NCBI RefSeq assembly: GCF_963576545.1
Contig: NW_026870548.1
Location: forward strand, 1-64,000
Direction of reading: 5' to 3'
Source of the DNA: Limanda limanda
Lineage: Eukaryota > Chordata > Actinopteri > Pleuronectiformes > Pleuronectidae
Length of the DNA stretch: 64,000 nucleotides
The notes beneath the pieces are model-generated. The model made no database searches and was not told the DNA's origin. It was given only the letters and a program-made list of their open reading frames with translations. The position numbers were made by a program, and so were the translations under genes. Below are positions 49,781-62,160 of the stretch, piece by piece. Numbering within the stretch: the first letter of the stretch is position 1; each line of letters opens with the position of its first letter.

Positions 49781-51319
49781 TGGAAGAATTGGTTAAAGTC
49801 TTGAATTTTTCATCACACATCATCCCAAATGTCACTAAACAGCCAGAAACGGGGAGATAAGCCTTTTTTGGAAGCAATGGTTAACATTTTGACTTTTTCA
49901 TCACATATCAGCTCCAGTGTCAGAAAAGCGCTGGAAACAGGGAGATCTGCCTTTTTTTGGAAGAAATGGTTAAATTCTTGAATTTTTCATCACACATCAG
50001 CCCAAATGTCACTAAACAGCTGGAAACGGGGAGATAAGCCTTTTTTGGAAGCAATGGTTAACATTTTGACTTTTTCATCACTTATCAGCTCCAGTGTCAG
50101 AAAAGCGCTGGAAACAGGGAGATCTGCCTTTTTTTGGAAGAAATGGTTAAATTCTTGAATTTTTCATCACACATCATCCCAAATGTCACTAAACAGCTGG
50201 AAACGGGGAGATAAGCCTTTTTTGGAAGCATTGATTAGGATTTCTGACTTTTTCATCACGTCAGCCCAAGTGTCAGAAAAGCGCTGGAAACAGGGAGATA
50301 AGCCTTTTTTTGGAAGAAATGGTTAAATTCTTGAATTTGTCATCACACATCATCCCAAATGTCACTTAACAGCTGGAAACGGGGAAATAAGCCTTTTTTG
50401 GAAGCAATGGTTAACATTTTGACTTTTTCATCACATATCAGCTCCAGTGTCAGAAAAGCGCTGGAAACAGGCAGATATGCCTTATTTTGGAAGAAATGGT
50501 TAAATTCTTGAATTTTTCATCACACATCATCCCAAATGTCACTAAACAGCTGGAAACGGGGAGATAAGCCTTTTTTGGAAGCAATGGTTAACATTTTGAC
50601 TTTTTCATCACATATCAGCTCCAGTGTCAGAAAAGCGCTGGAAACAGGGAGATCTGCCTTTTTTTGGAAGAAATGGTTAAATTCTTGAATTTTTCATCAC
50701 ACATCATCCCAAATGTCACTAAACAGCTGGAAACGGGGAGATAAGCCTTTTTTGGAAGCATTGATTAAGATTCCTGACTTTTTCATCACATGTCAGCCCA
50801 AGTGTCAGAAAAGCGCTGGAAACAGGGAGATAAGCCTTTTTTGGAAGCAATGGTTAACATTTTACCTTTTTCATCACATATCAACTCCAGTGTCAGAAAA
50901 GCGCTGGAAACAGGCAGATATGCCTTTTTTTGGAAGAAAAGGTTAAATTCTTGAATTTGTCATCACACATCATCCCAAATGTCACTAAACAGCTGGAAAC
51001 GGGGAGATAAGCCTTTTTTGGAAGCAATGGTTAACATTTTGACTTTTTCATCACATATCAGCTCCAGTGTCAGAAAAGCGCTAGAAACAGGGAGATCTGC
51101 CTTTTTTTGGAAGAAATGGTTAAATTCTTGAATTTTTCATCACACATCATCCCAAATGTCACTAAACAGCTGGAAACGGGGAGATAAGCCTTTTTTGGAA
51201 GCAATGGTTAACATTTTGACTTTTTCATCACTTATCAGCTCCAGTGTCAGAAAAGCGCTGGAAACAGGGAGATCTGCCTTTTTTTGGAAGAAATGGTTAA
51301 ATTCTTGAATTTTTCATCA

Positions 51320-51990
51320 CACATCATCCCAAATGTCACTAAACAGCTGGAAACGGGGAGATATGCCTTTTTTGGAAGCATTGATTAAGATTTCTGACTT
51401 TTTCATCACGTCAGCCCAAGTGTCAGAAAAGCGCTGGAAACAGGGAGATAAACCTTTTTTGGAAGAAATGGTTAAATTCTTGAATTTGTCATCACACATC
51501 ATCCCAAATGTCACTAAACAGCTGGAAACGGGGAAATAAGCCTTTTTTGGAAGCAATGGTTAACATTTTGACTTTTTCATCACATATCAGCTCCAGTGTC
51601 AGAAAAGCGCTGGAAACAGGCAGATATGCCTTATTTTGGAAGAAATGGTTAAATTCTTGAATTTTTCATCACACATCATCCCAAATGTCACTAAACAGCT
51701 GGAAACGGGGAGATAAGCCTTTTTTGGAAGCAATGGTTAACATTTTGACTTTTTCATCACATATCAGCTCCAGTGTCAGAAAAGCGCTGGAAACAGACAG
51801 ATATGCCTTTTTTTTGGAAGAAAAGGTTAAATTCTTGAATTTTTCATCACACATCATCCCAAATGTCACTAAACAGCTGGAAACGGGGAGATAAGCCTTT
51901 TTTGGAAGCATTGATTAAGATTTCTGACTTTTTCATCACATGTCAGCCCAAGTGTCAGAAAAGCGCTGGAAACAGGGAGATAAGCCTTTT
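51320..51990 (+). repeat. Local near-copy, right member (offset 2,211 bp)
   Basis: Partner of about 49,110-49,780. The match ends where this copy continues into an A2 unit (GCAATGGTTAAC) while the left copy continues into the GAATTGGTTAAAGTC B unit. Confidence 0.78.
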
Positions 51991-54900
51991 TTGGAAGCAA
52001 TGGTTAACATTTTGACTTTTTCATCACATATCAACTCCAGTGTCAGAAAAGCGCTGGAAACAGGCAGATATGCCTTTTTTTGGAAGAAAAGGTTAAATTC
52101 TTGAATTTGTCATCACACATCATCCCAAATGTTACTAAACAGCTGGAAACGGGGAGATAAGCCTTTTTTGGAAGCATTGATTAAGATTTCTGACTTTTTC
52201 ATCAAATGTCAGCCCAAGTGTCAGAAAAGCGCTGGAAACAGGGAGATAAGCCTTTTTTGGAAGAAATGGTTAAATTCTTGAATTTGTCATCACACATCAT
52301 CCCAAATGTCACTAAACAGCTGGAAACGGGGAAATAAGCCTTTTTTGGAAGCAATGGTTAACATTTTGACTTTTTCATCACATATCAGCTCCAGTGTCAG
52401 AAAAGCGCTAGAAACAGGGAGATCTGCCTTTTTTTGGAAGAAATGGTTAAATTCTTGAATTTTTCATCACACATCATCCCAAATGTCAATAAACAGCTGG
52501 AAACGGGGAGATAAGCCTTTTTTGGAAGCATTGATTAAGATTTCTGACTTTTTCATCACATGTCAGCCCAAGTGTCAGAAAAGCGCTGGAAACGGGGAGA
52601 TAAGCCTTTTTTGGAAGCAATGGTTAACATTTTGACTTTTTCATCACATATCAGCTCCAGTGTCAGAAAAGCGCTGGAAACAGACAGATATGCCTTTTTT
52701 TTGGAAGAAAAGGTTAAATTCTTAAATTTTTCATCACACATCATCCCAAATGTCACTAAACAGCTGGAAACGGGGAGATAAGCCTTTTTTGGAAGCATTG
52801 ATTAAGATTTCTGACTTTTTCATCAAATGTCAGCCCATGTTTCAGAAAAGCGCTGGAAACAGGGAGATAAGCCTTTTTTGGAAGAAATGGTTAAATTCTT
52901 GAATTTGTCATCACACATCATCCCAAATGTCACTAAACAGCTGGAAACGGGGAAATAAGCCTTTTTTGGAAGCAATGGTTAACATTTTGACTTTTTCATC
53001 ACATATCAGCTCCAGTGTCAGAAAAGCGCTAGAAACAGGGAGATCTGCCTTTTTTTGGAAGAAATGGTTAAATTCTTGAATTTTTCATCACACATCATCC
53101 CAAATGTCAATAAACAGCTGGAAACGGGGAGATAAGCCTTTTTTGGAAGCAATGGTTAACATTTTGACTTTTTCATCACATATCAGCTCCAGTGTCAGAA
53201 AAGCGCTGGAAACAGGGAGATCTGCCTTTTTTTGGAAGAAATGGTTAAATTCTTGAATTTTTCATCACACATCATCCCAAATGTCACTAAACAGCTGGAA
53301 ACGGGGAGATAAGCCTTTTTTGGAAGCATTGATTAAGATTTCTGACTTTTTCATCACATGTCAACCCAAGTGTCAGAAAAGCGCTGGAAACAGGGAGATA
53401 AGCCTTTTTTGGAAGCAATGGTTAACATTTTGACTTTTTCATCACATATCAGCTCCAGTGTCAGAAAAGCGCTGGAAACAGGGAGATCTGCCTTTTTTTG
53501 GAAGAAAAGGTTAAATTCTTGAATTTGTCATCACACATCATCCCAAATGTCACTAAACAGCTGGAAACGGGGAGATAAGCCTTTTTTGGAAGCATTGATT
53601 AAGATTTCTGACTTTTTCATCACATATCAGCTCCAGTGTCAGAAAAGCGCTGGAAACAGGCAGATATGCGTTTTTTTGGAAGAAAAGGTTAAATTCTTGA
53701 ATTTGTCATCACACATCATCCCAAATGTTACTAAACAGCTGGAAACGGGGAGATAAGCCTTTTTTGGAAGCATTGATTAAGATTTCTGACTTTTTCATCA
53801 CATGTCAGCCCAAGTGTCAGAAAAGCGCTGGAAACAGGGAGATAAGCCTTTTTTGGAAGAATTGGTTAAAGTCTTGAATTTTTCATCACACATCATCCCA
53901 AATGTCACTAAACAGCCAGAAACGGGGAGATAAGCCTTTTTTGGAAGCAATGGTTAACATTTTGACTTTTTCATCACATATCAGCTCCAGTGTCAGAAAA
54001 GCGCTGGAAACAGGGAGATCTGCCTTTTTTTGGAAGAAATGGTTAAATTCTTGAATTTTTCATCACACATCATCCCAAATGTCACTAAACAGCTGGAAAC
54101 GGGGAGATAAGCCTTTTTTGGAAGCAATGGTTAACATTTTGACTTTTTCATCACTTATCAGCTCCAGTGTCAGAAAAGCGCTGGAAACAGGGAGATCTGC
54201 CTTTTTTTGGAAGAAATGGTTAAATTCTTGAATTTTTCATCACACATCATCCCAAATGTCACTAAACAGCTGGAAACGGGGAGATAAGCCTTTTTTGGAA
54301 GCATTGATTAAGATTTCTGACTTTTTCATCACGTCAGCCCAAGTGTCAGAAAAGCGCTGGAAACAGGGAGATAAACCTTTTTTGGAAGAAATGGTTAAAT
54401 TCTTGAATTTGTCATCACACATCATCCCAAATGTCACTAAACAGCTGGAAACGGGGAGATAAGCCTTTTTTGGAAGCAATCGTTAACATTTTGACTTTTT
54501 CATCACATATCAGCTCCAGTGTCAGAAAAGCGCTGGAAACAGGGAGATCTGCCTTTTTTTGGAAGAAATGGTTAAATTCTTGAATTTTTCATCACACATC
54601 ATCCCAAATGTCACTAAACAGCTGGAAACGGGGAGATAAGCCTTTTTTGGAAGCATTGATTAAGATTTCTGACTTTTTCATCACATGTCAGCCAAAGTGT
54701 CAGAAAAGCGCTGGAAACAGGGAGATAAGCCTTTTTTGGAAGAAATGGTTAAATTCTTGAATTTGTCATCACACATCATCCCAAATGTCACTAAACAGCT
54801 GGAAACGGGGAAATAAGCCTTTTTTGGAAGCAATGGTTAACATTTTGACTTTTTCATCACATATCAGCTCCAGTGTCAGAAAAGCGCTAGAAACAGGGAG

Positions 54901-55480
54901 ATCTGCCTTTTTTTGGAAGAAATGGTTAAATTCTTGAATTTTTCATCACACATCATCCCAAATGTCACTAAACAGCTGGAAACGGGGAGATAAGCCTTTT
55001 TTGGAAGCAATGGTTAACATTTTGACTTTTTCATCACTTATCAGCTCCAGTGTCAGAAAAGCGCTGGAAACAGGGAGATCTGCCTTTTTTTGGAAGAAAT
55101 GGTTAAATTCTTGAATTTTTCATCACACATCATCCCAAATGTCACTAAACAGCTGGAAACGGGGAGATAAGCCTTTTTTGGAAGCATTGATTAAGATTTC
55201 TGACTTTTTCATCACATATCAGCTTCAGTGTCAGAAAAGCGCTGGAAACAGGCAGATATGCCTTTTTTTGGAAGAAAAGGTTAAATTCTTGAATTTGTCA
55301 TCACACATCATTCCAAATGTCACTAAACAGCTGGAAACGGGGAAATAAGCCTTTTTTGGAAGCAATGGTTAACATTTTGACTTTTTCATCACATATCAAC
55401 TCCAGTGTCAGAAAAGCGCTGGAAACAGGCAGATATGCCTTTTTTTGGAAGAAAAGGTTAAATTCTTGAATTTGTCATCA
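51990..55480 (+). repeat. R-domain HOR-like block, copy 1 (about 3.36 kb step)
   Basis: Matches about 55,360-58,495. Shared rare states at +3,365 bp: ATCAACTCCAG (about 52,030), the composite junction AGCGCTGGAAACGGGG (52582/55947), CCCATGTTTCAG (52834/56199), GTCAATAAAC variants, and CAGCCAGAAAC (53913/57278). From about 54,630 the offset becomes 3,013 bp (unit 55139/58152, AGCTTCAG 55221/58234), so this copy carries two extra dimers near 54.31-54.63 kb. Confidence 0.82.
52581..52597 (+). other. Composite A-to-A junction resembling a CENP-B box
   Basis: The junction AAGCGCTGGAAACGGGG arises where an A1 unit is followed directly by an A2 unit. Against the published 17-bp mammalian CENP-B box (YTTCGTTGGAARCGGGA) it matches 12 of 17 positions, and 7 of the 9 core positions (CG of TTCG, the central A, and all of CGGG). 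The two missing core bases are the TT. Binding is not demonstrated. Confidence 0.5.
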
Positions 55481-58400
55481 CACATCATCCCAAATGTTAC
55501 TAAACAGCTGGAAACGGGGAGATAAGCCTTTTTTGGAAGCATTGATTAAGATTTCTGACTTTTTCATCAAATGTCAGCCCAAGTGTCAGAAAAGCGCTGG
55601 AAACAGGGAGATAAGCCTTTTTTGGAAGAAATGGTTAAATTCTTGAATTTGTCATCACACATCATCCCAAATGTCACTAAACAGCTGGAAACGGGGAAAT
55701 AAGCCTTTTTTGGAAGCAATGGTTAACATTTTGACTTTTTCATCACATATCAGCTCCAGTGTCAGAAAAGCGCTAGAAACAGGGAGATCTGCCTTTTTTT
55801 GGAAGAAATGGTTAAATTCTTGAATTTTTCATCACACATCATCCCAAATGTCAATAAACAGCTGGAAACGGGGAGATAAGCCTTTTTTGGAAGCATTGAT
55901 TAAGATTTCTGACTTTTTCATCACATGTCAGCCCAAGTGTCAGAAAAGCGCTGGAAACGGGGAGATAAGCCTTTTTTGGAAGCAATGGTTAACATTTTGA
56001 CTTTTTCATCACATATCAGCTCCAGTGTCAGAAAAGCGCTGGAAACAGACAGATATGCCTTTTTTTTGGAAGAAAAGGTTAAATTCTTAAATTTTTCATC
56101 ACACATCATCCCAAATGTCACTAAACAGCTGGAAACGGGGAGATAAGCCTTTTTTGGAAGCATTGATTAAGATTTCTCACTTTTTCATCAAATGTCAGCC
56201 CATGTTTCAGAAAATCCCTGGAAACAGGGAGATAAGCCTTTTTTGGAAGAAATGGTTAAATTCTTGAATTTGTCATCACACATCATCCCAAATGTCACTA
56301 AACAGCTGGAAACGGGGAAATAAGCCTTTTTTGGAAGCAATGGTTAACATTTTGACTTTTTCATCACATATCAGCTCCAGTGTCAGAAAAGCGCTAGAAA
56401 CAGGGAGATCTGCCTTTTTTTGGAAGAAATGGTTAAATTCTTGAATTTTTCATCACACATCATCCCAAATGTCAATAAACAGCTGGAAACGGGGAGATAA
56501 GCCTTTTTTGGAAGCAATGGTTAACATTTTGACTTTTTCATCACATATCAGCTCCAGTGTCAGAAAAGCGCTGGAAACAGGGAGATCTGCCTTTTTTTGG
56601 AAGAAATGGTTAAATTCTTGAATTTTTCATCACACATCATCCCAAATGTCACTAAACAGCTGGAAACGGGGAGATAAGCCTTTTTTGGAAGCATTGATTA
56701 AGATTTCTGACTTTTTCATCACATGTCAACCCAAGTGTCAGAAAAGCGCTGGAAACAGGGAGATAAGCCTTTTTTGGAAGCAATGGTTAACATTTTGACT
56801 TTTTCATCACATATCAGCTCCAGTGTCAGAAAAGCGCTGGAAACAGGGAGATCTGCCTTTTTTTGGAAGAAAAGGTTAAATTCTTGAATTTTTCATCACA
56901 CATCATCCCAAATGTCACTAAACAGCTGGAAACGGGGAGATAAGCCTTTTTTGGAAGCATTGATTAAGATTTCTGACTTTTTCATCACATATCAGCTCCA
57001 GTGTCAGAAAAGCGCTGGAAACAGGCAGATATGCGTTTTTTTGGAAGAAAAGGTTAAATTCTTGAATTTGTCATCACACATCATCCCAAATGTTACTAAA
57101 CAGCTGGAAACGGGGAGATAAGCCTTTTTTGGAAGCATTGATTAAGATTTCTGACTTTTTCATCACATGTCAGCCCAAGTGTCAGAAAAGCGCTGGAAAC
57201 AGGGAGATAAGCCTTTTTTGGAAGAATTGGTTAAAGTCTTGAATTTTTCATCACACATCATCCCAAATGTCACTAAACAGCCAGAAACGGGGAGATAAGC
57301 CTTTTTTGGAAGCAATGGTTAACATTTTGACTTTTTCATCACATATCAGCTCCAGTGTCAGAAAAGCGCTGGAAACAGGGAGATCTGCCTTTTTTTGGAA
57401 GAAATGGTTAAATTCTTGAATTTTTCATCACACATCATCCCAAATGTCACTAAACAGCTGGAAACGGGGAGATAAGCCTTTTTTGGAAGCAATGGTTAAC
57501 ATTTTGACTTTTTCATCACTTATCAGCTCCAGTGTCAGAAAAGCGCTGGAAACAGGGAGATCTGCCTTTTTTTGGAAGAAATGGTTAAATTCTTGAATTT
57601 TTCATCACACATCATCCCAAATGTCACTAAACAGCTGGAAACGGGGAGATAAGCCTTTTTTGGAAGCATTGATTAAGATTTCTGACTTTTTCATCACATG
57701 TCAGCCCAAGTGTCAGAAAAGCGCTGGAAACAGGGAGATAAGCCTTTTTTGGAAGAAATGGTTAAATTCTTGAATTTGTCATCACACATCATCCCAAATG
57801 TCACTAAACAGCTGGAAACGGGGAAATAAGCCTTTTTTGGAAGCAATGGTTAACATTTTGACTTTTTCATCACATATCAGCTCCAGTGTCAGAAAAGCGC
57901 TAGAAACAGGGAGATCTGCCTTTTTTTGGAAGAAATGGTTAAATTCTTGAATTTTTCATCACACATCATCCCAAATGTCACTAAACAGCTGGAAACGGGG
58001 AGATAAGCCTTTTTTGGAAGCAATGGTTAACATTTTGACTTTTTCATCACTTATCAGCTCCAGTGTCAGAAAAGCGCTGGAAACAGGGAGATCTGCCTTT
58101 TTTTGGAAGAAATGGTTAAATTCTTGAATTTTTCATCACACATCATCCCAAATGTCACTAAACAGCTGGAAACGGGGAGATAAGCCTTTTTTGGAAGCAT
58201 TGATTAAGATTTCTGACTTTTTCATCACATATCAGCTTCAGTGTCAGAAAAGCGCTGGAAACAGGCAGATATGCCTTTTTTTGGAAGAAAAGGTTAAATT
58301 CTTGAATTTGTCATCACACATCATTCCAAATGTCACTAAACAGCTGGAAACGGGGAAATAAGCCTTTTTTGGAAGCAATGGTTAACATTTTGACTTTTTC

Positions 58401-58495
58401 ATCACATATCAACTCCAGTGTCAGAAAAGCGCTGGAAACAGGCAGATATGCCTTTTTTTGGAAGAAAAGGTTAAATTCTTGAATTTGTCATCACA
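55360..58495 (+). repeat. R-domain HOR-like block, copy 2
   Basis: Tandem partner of the preceding block, two dimers shorter. One A1 unit here has acquired private changes: TTTCTCAC near 56,173 and AAAATCCCTGG near 56,211, which removes the AGCGCT palindrome. A further partial copy follows at +3,190 bp: TAGAAACAGG 57901/61091, AGCTTCAG 58234/61424, AAGTCTTTTT 58891/62081. Confidence 0.82.
55946..55962 (+). other. Composite A-to-A junction resembling a CENP-B box, second copy
   Basis: Identical to the junction at 52581-52597 and exactly 3,365 bp downstream, so it is carried by the R-domain HOR block and is not an independent event. Confidence 0.5.
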
Positions 58496-61009
58496 CATCA
58501 TCCCAAATGTCACTAAACAGCTGGAAACGGGGAGATAAGCCTTTTTTGGAAGCAATGGTTAACATTTTGACTTTTTCATCACATATCAGCTCCAGTGTCA
58601 GAAAAGCGCTGGAAACAGGGAGATCTGCCTTTTTTTGGAAGAAATGGTTAAATTCTTGAATTTTTCATCACACATCATCCCAAATGTCACTAAACAGCTG
58701 GAAACGGGGAGATAAGCCTTTTTTGGAAGCATTGATTAAGATTTCTGACTTTTTCATCACATGTCAGCCCAAGTGTCAGAAAAGCGCTGGAAACCGGGAG
58801 ATAAGCCTTTTTTGTAAGAAATGGTTAAATTCTTGAATTTTTCATCACACATCATCCCAAATGTCACTAAACAGCTGGAAACGGGGAGATAAGTCTTTTT
58901 TGGAAGCAATGGTTAACATTTTGACTTTTTCATCACATATCAGCTCCAGTGTCAGAAAAGCGCTGGAAACAGGGAGATCTGCCTTTTTTTTGGAAGAAAA
59001 GGTTAAATTCTTAAATTTTTCATCACACATCATCCCAAATGTCACTAAACAGCTGGAAACGGGGAGATAAGCCTTTTTTGGAAGCATTGATTAAGATTTC
59101 TGACTTTTTCATCAAATGTCAGCCCAAGTGTCAGAAAAGCGCTGGAAACAGGGAGATAAGCCTTTTTTGGAAGAAATGGTTAAATTCTTGAATTTGTCAT
59201 CACACATCATCCCAAATGTCACTAAACAGCTGGAAACGGGGAAATAAGCCTTTTTTGGAAGCAATGGTTAACATTTTGACTTTTTCATCACATATCAGCT
59301 CCAGTGTCAGAAAAGCGCTGGAAACAGGGAGATCTGCCTTTTTTTGGAAGAAAAGGTTAAATTCTTGAATTTTTCATCACACATCATCCCAAATGTCACT
59401 AAACAGCTGGAAACGGGGAGATAAGCCTTTTTTGGAAGCATTGATTAAGATTTCTGACTTTTTCATCACATATCAGCTCCAGTGTCAGAAAAGCGCTGGA
59501 AACAGGCAGATATGCGTTTTTTTGGAAGAAAAGGTTAAATTCTTGAATTTGTCATCACACATCATCCCAAATGTTACTAAACAGCTGGAAACGGGGAGAT
59601 AAGCCTTTTTTGGAAGCATTGATTAAGATTTCTGACTTTTTCATCACATGTCAGCCCAAGTGTCAGAAAAGCGCTGGAAACAGGGAGATAAGCCTTTTTT
59701 GGAAGAATTGGTTAAAGTCTTGAATTTTTCATCACACATCATCCCAAATGTCACTAAACAGCCAGAAACGGGGAGATAAGCCTTTTTTGGAAGCAATGGT
59801 TAACATTTTGACTTTTTCATCACATATCAGCTCCAGTGTCAGAAAAGCGCTGGAAACAGGGAGATCTGCCTTTTTTTGGAAGAAATGGTTAAATTCTTGA
59901 ATTTTTCATCACACATCATCCCAAATGTCACTAAACAGCTGGAAACGGGGAGATAAGCCTTTTTTGGAAGCAATGGTTAACATTTTGACTTTTTCATCAC
60001 ATATCAGCTCCAGTGTCAGAAAAGCGCTGGAAACAGGGAGATCTGCCTTTTTTTGGAAGAAATGGTTAAATTCTTGAATTTTCATCACACATCATCCCAA
60101 ATGTCACTAAACAGCTGGAAACGGGGAGATAAGCCTTTTTTGGAAGCATTGATTAAGATTTCTGACTTTTTCATCACATGTCAACCCAAGTGTCAGAAAA
60201 GCGCTGGAAACAGGGAGATAAGCCTTTTTTGGAAGCAATGGTTAACATTTTGACTTTTTCATCACATATCAGCTCCAGTGTCAGAAAAGCGCTGGAAACA
60301 GGGAGATCTGCCTTTTTTTGGAAGAAATGGTTAAATTCTTGAATTTTTCATCACACATCATCCCAAATGTCACTAAACAGCTGGAAACGGGGAGATAAGC
60401 CTTTTTTGGAAGCATTGATTAAGATTTCTGACTTTTTCATCACATGTCAGCCCAAGTGTCAGAAAAGCGCTGGAAACAGGGAGATAAGCCTTTTTTGGAA
60501 GCAATGGTTAACATTTTGACTTTTTCATCACCTATCAACTCCAGTGTCAGAAAAGCGCTGGAAACAGGCAGATATGCCTTTTTTTGGAAGAAAAGGTTAA
60601 ATTCTTGAATTTGTCATCACACATCATCCCAAATGTCACTAAACAGCTGGAAACGGGGAGATAAGCCTTTTTTGGAAGCAATGGTTAACATTTTGACTTT
60701 TTCATCACATATCAGCTCCAGTGTCAGAAAAGCGCTGGAAACAGACAGATATGCCTTTTTTTTGGAAGAAAAGGTTAAATTCTTAAATTTTTCATCACAC
60801 ATCATCCCAAATGTCACTAAACAGCTGGAAACGGGGAGATAAGCCTTTTTTGGAAGCATTGATTAAGATTTCTGACTTTTTCATCAAATGTCAGCCCAAG
60901 TGTCAGAAAAGCGCTGGAAACAGGGAGATAAGCCTTTTTTGGAAGAATTGGTTAAATTCTTGAATTTGTCATCACACATCATCCCAAATGTCACTAAACA
61001 GCTGGAAAC

Positions 61010-62160
61010 GGGGAAATAAGCCTTTTTTGGAAGCAATGGTTAACATTTTGACTTTTTCATCACATATCAGCTCCAGTGTCAGAAAAGCGCTAGAAACAGG
61101 GAGATCTGCCTTTTTTTGGAAGAAATGGTTAAATTCTTGAATTTTTCATCACACATCATCCCAAATGTCACTAAACAGCTGGAAACGGGGAGATAAGCCT
61201 TTTTTGGAAGCAATGGTTAACATTTTGACTTTTTCATCACTTATCAGCTCCAGTGTCAGAAAAGCGCTGGAAACAGGGAGATCTGCCTTTTTTTGGAAGA
61301 AATGGTTAAATTCTTGAATTTTTCATCACACATCATCCCAAATGTCACTAAACAGCTGGAAACGGGGAGATAAGCCTTTTTTGGAAGCATTGATTAAGAT
61401 TTCTGACTTTTTCATCACATATCAGCTTCAGTGTCAGAAAAGCGCTGGAAACAGGCAGATATGCCTTTTTTTGGAAGAAAAGGTTAAATTCTTGAATTTG
61501 TCATCACACATCATCCCAAATGTCACTAAACAGCTGGAAACGGGGAAATAAGCCTTTTTTGGAAGCAATGGTTAACATTTTGACTTTTTCATCACATATC
61601 AACTCCAGTGTCAGAAAAGCGCTGGAAACAGGCAGATATGCCTTTTTTTGGAAGAAAAGGTTAAATTCTTGAATTTGTCATCACACATCATCCCAAATGT
61701 CACTAAACAGCTGGAAACGGGGAGATAAGCCTTTTTTGGAAGCAATGGTTAACATTTTGACTTTTTCATCACATATCAGCTCCAGTGTCAGAAAAGCGCT
61801 GGAAACAGGGAGATCTGCCTTTTTTTGGAAGAAATGGTTAAATTCTTGAATTTTTCATCACACATCATCCCAAATGTCACTAAACAGCTGGAAACGGGGA
61901 GATAAGCCTTTTTTGGAAGCATTGATTAAGATTTCTGACTTTTTCATCACATGTCAGCCCAAGTGTCAGAAAAGCGCTGGAAACCGGGAGATAAGCCTTT
62001 TTTGGAAGAAATGGTTAAATTCTTGAATTTTTCATCACACATCATCCCAAATGTCACTAAACAGCTGGAAACGGGGAGATAAGTCTTTTTTGGAAGCAAT
62101 GGTTAACATTTTGACTTTTTCATCACATATCAGCTCCAGTGTCAGAAAAGCGCTGGAAAC
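61010..62160 (+). repeat. R-domain HOR-like block, partial copy 3
   Basis: Matches about 57,820-58,970 at +3,190 bp, confirmed by TAGAAACAGG, AGCTTCAG and the unusual AAGTCTTTTT start. The partner B unit after AAGTCTTTTT differs: T8 with GAAGAAAAGG and TTCTTAAATTT near 58,985 against T7 with GAAGAAATGG near 62,173. That ends the match. Confidence 0.78.

Noticed and set aside
52481..52500. AATAAA polyadenylation-like hexamer in GTCAATAAACAGC (also near 53,108, 55,853 and 56,474)
   Set aside because: Created by a single C-to-A change in the B tail and copied with its HOR; no transcription unit is present upstream.
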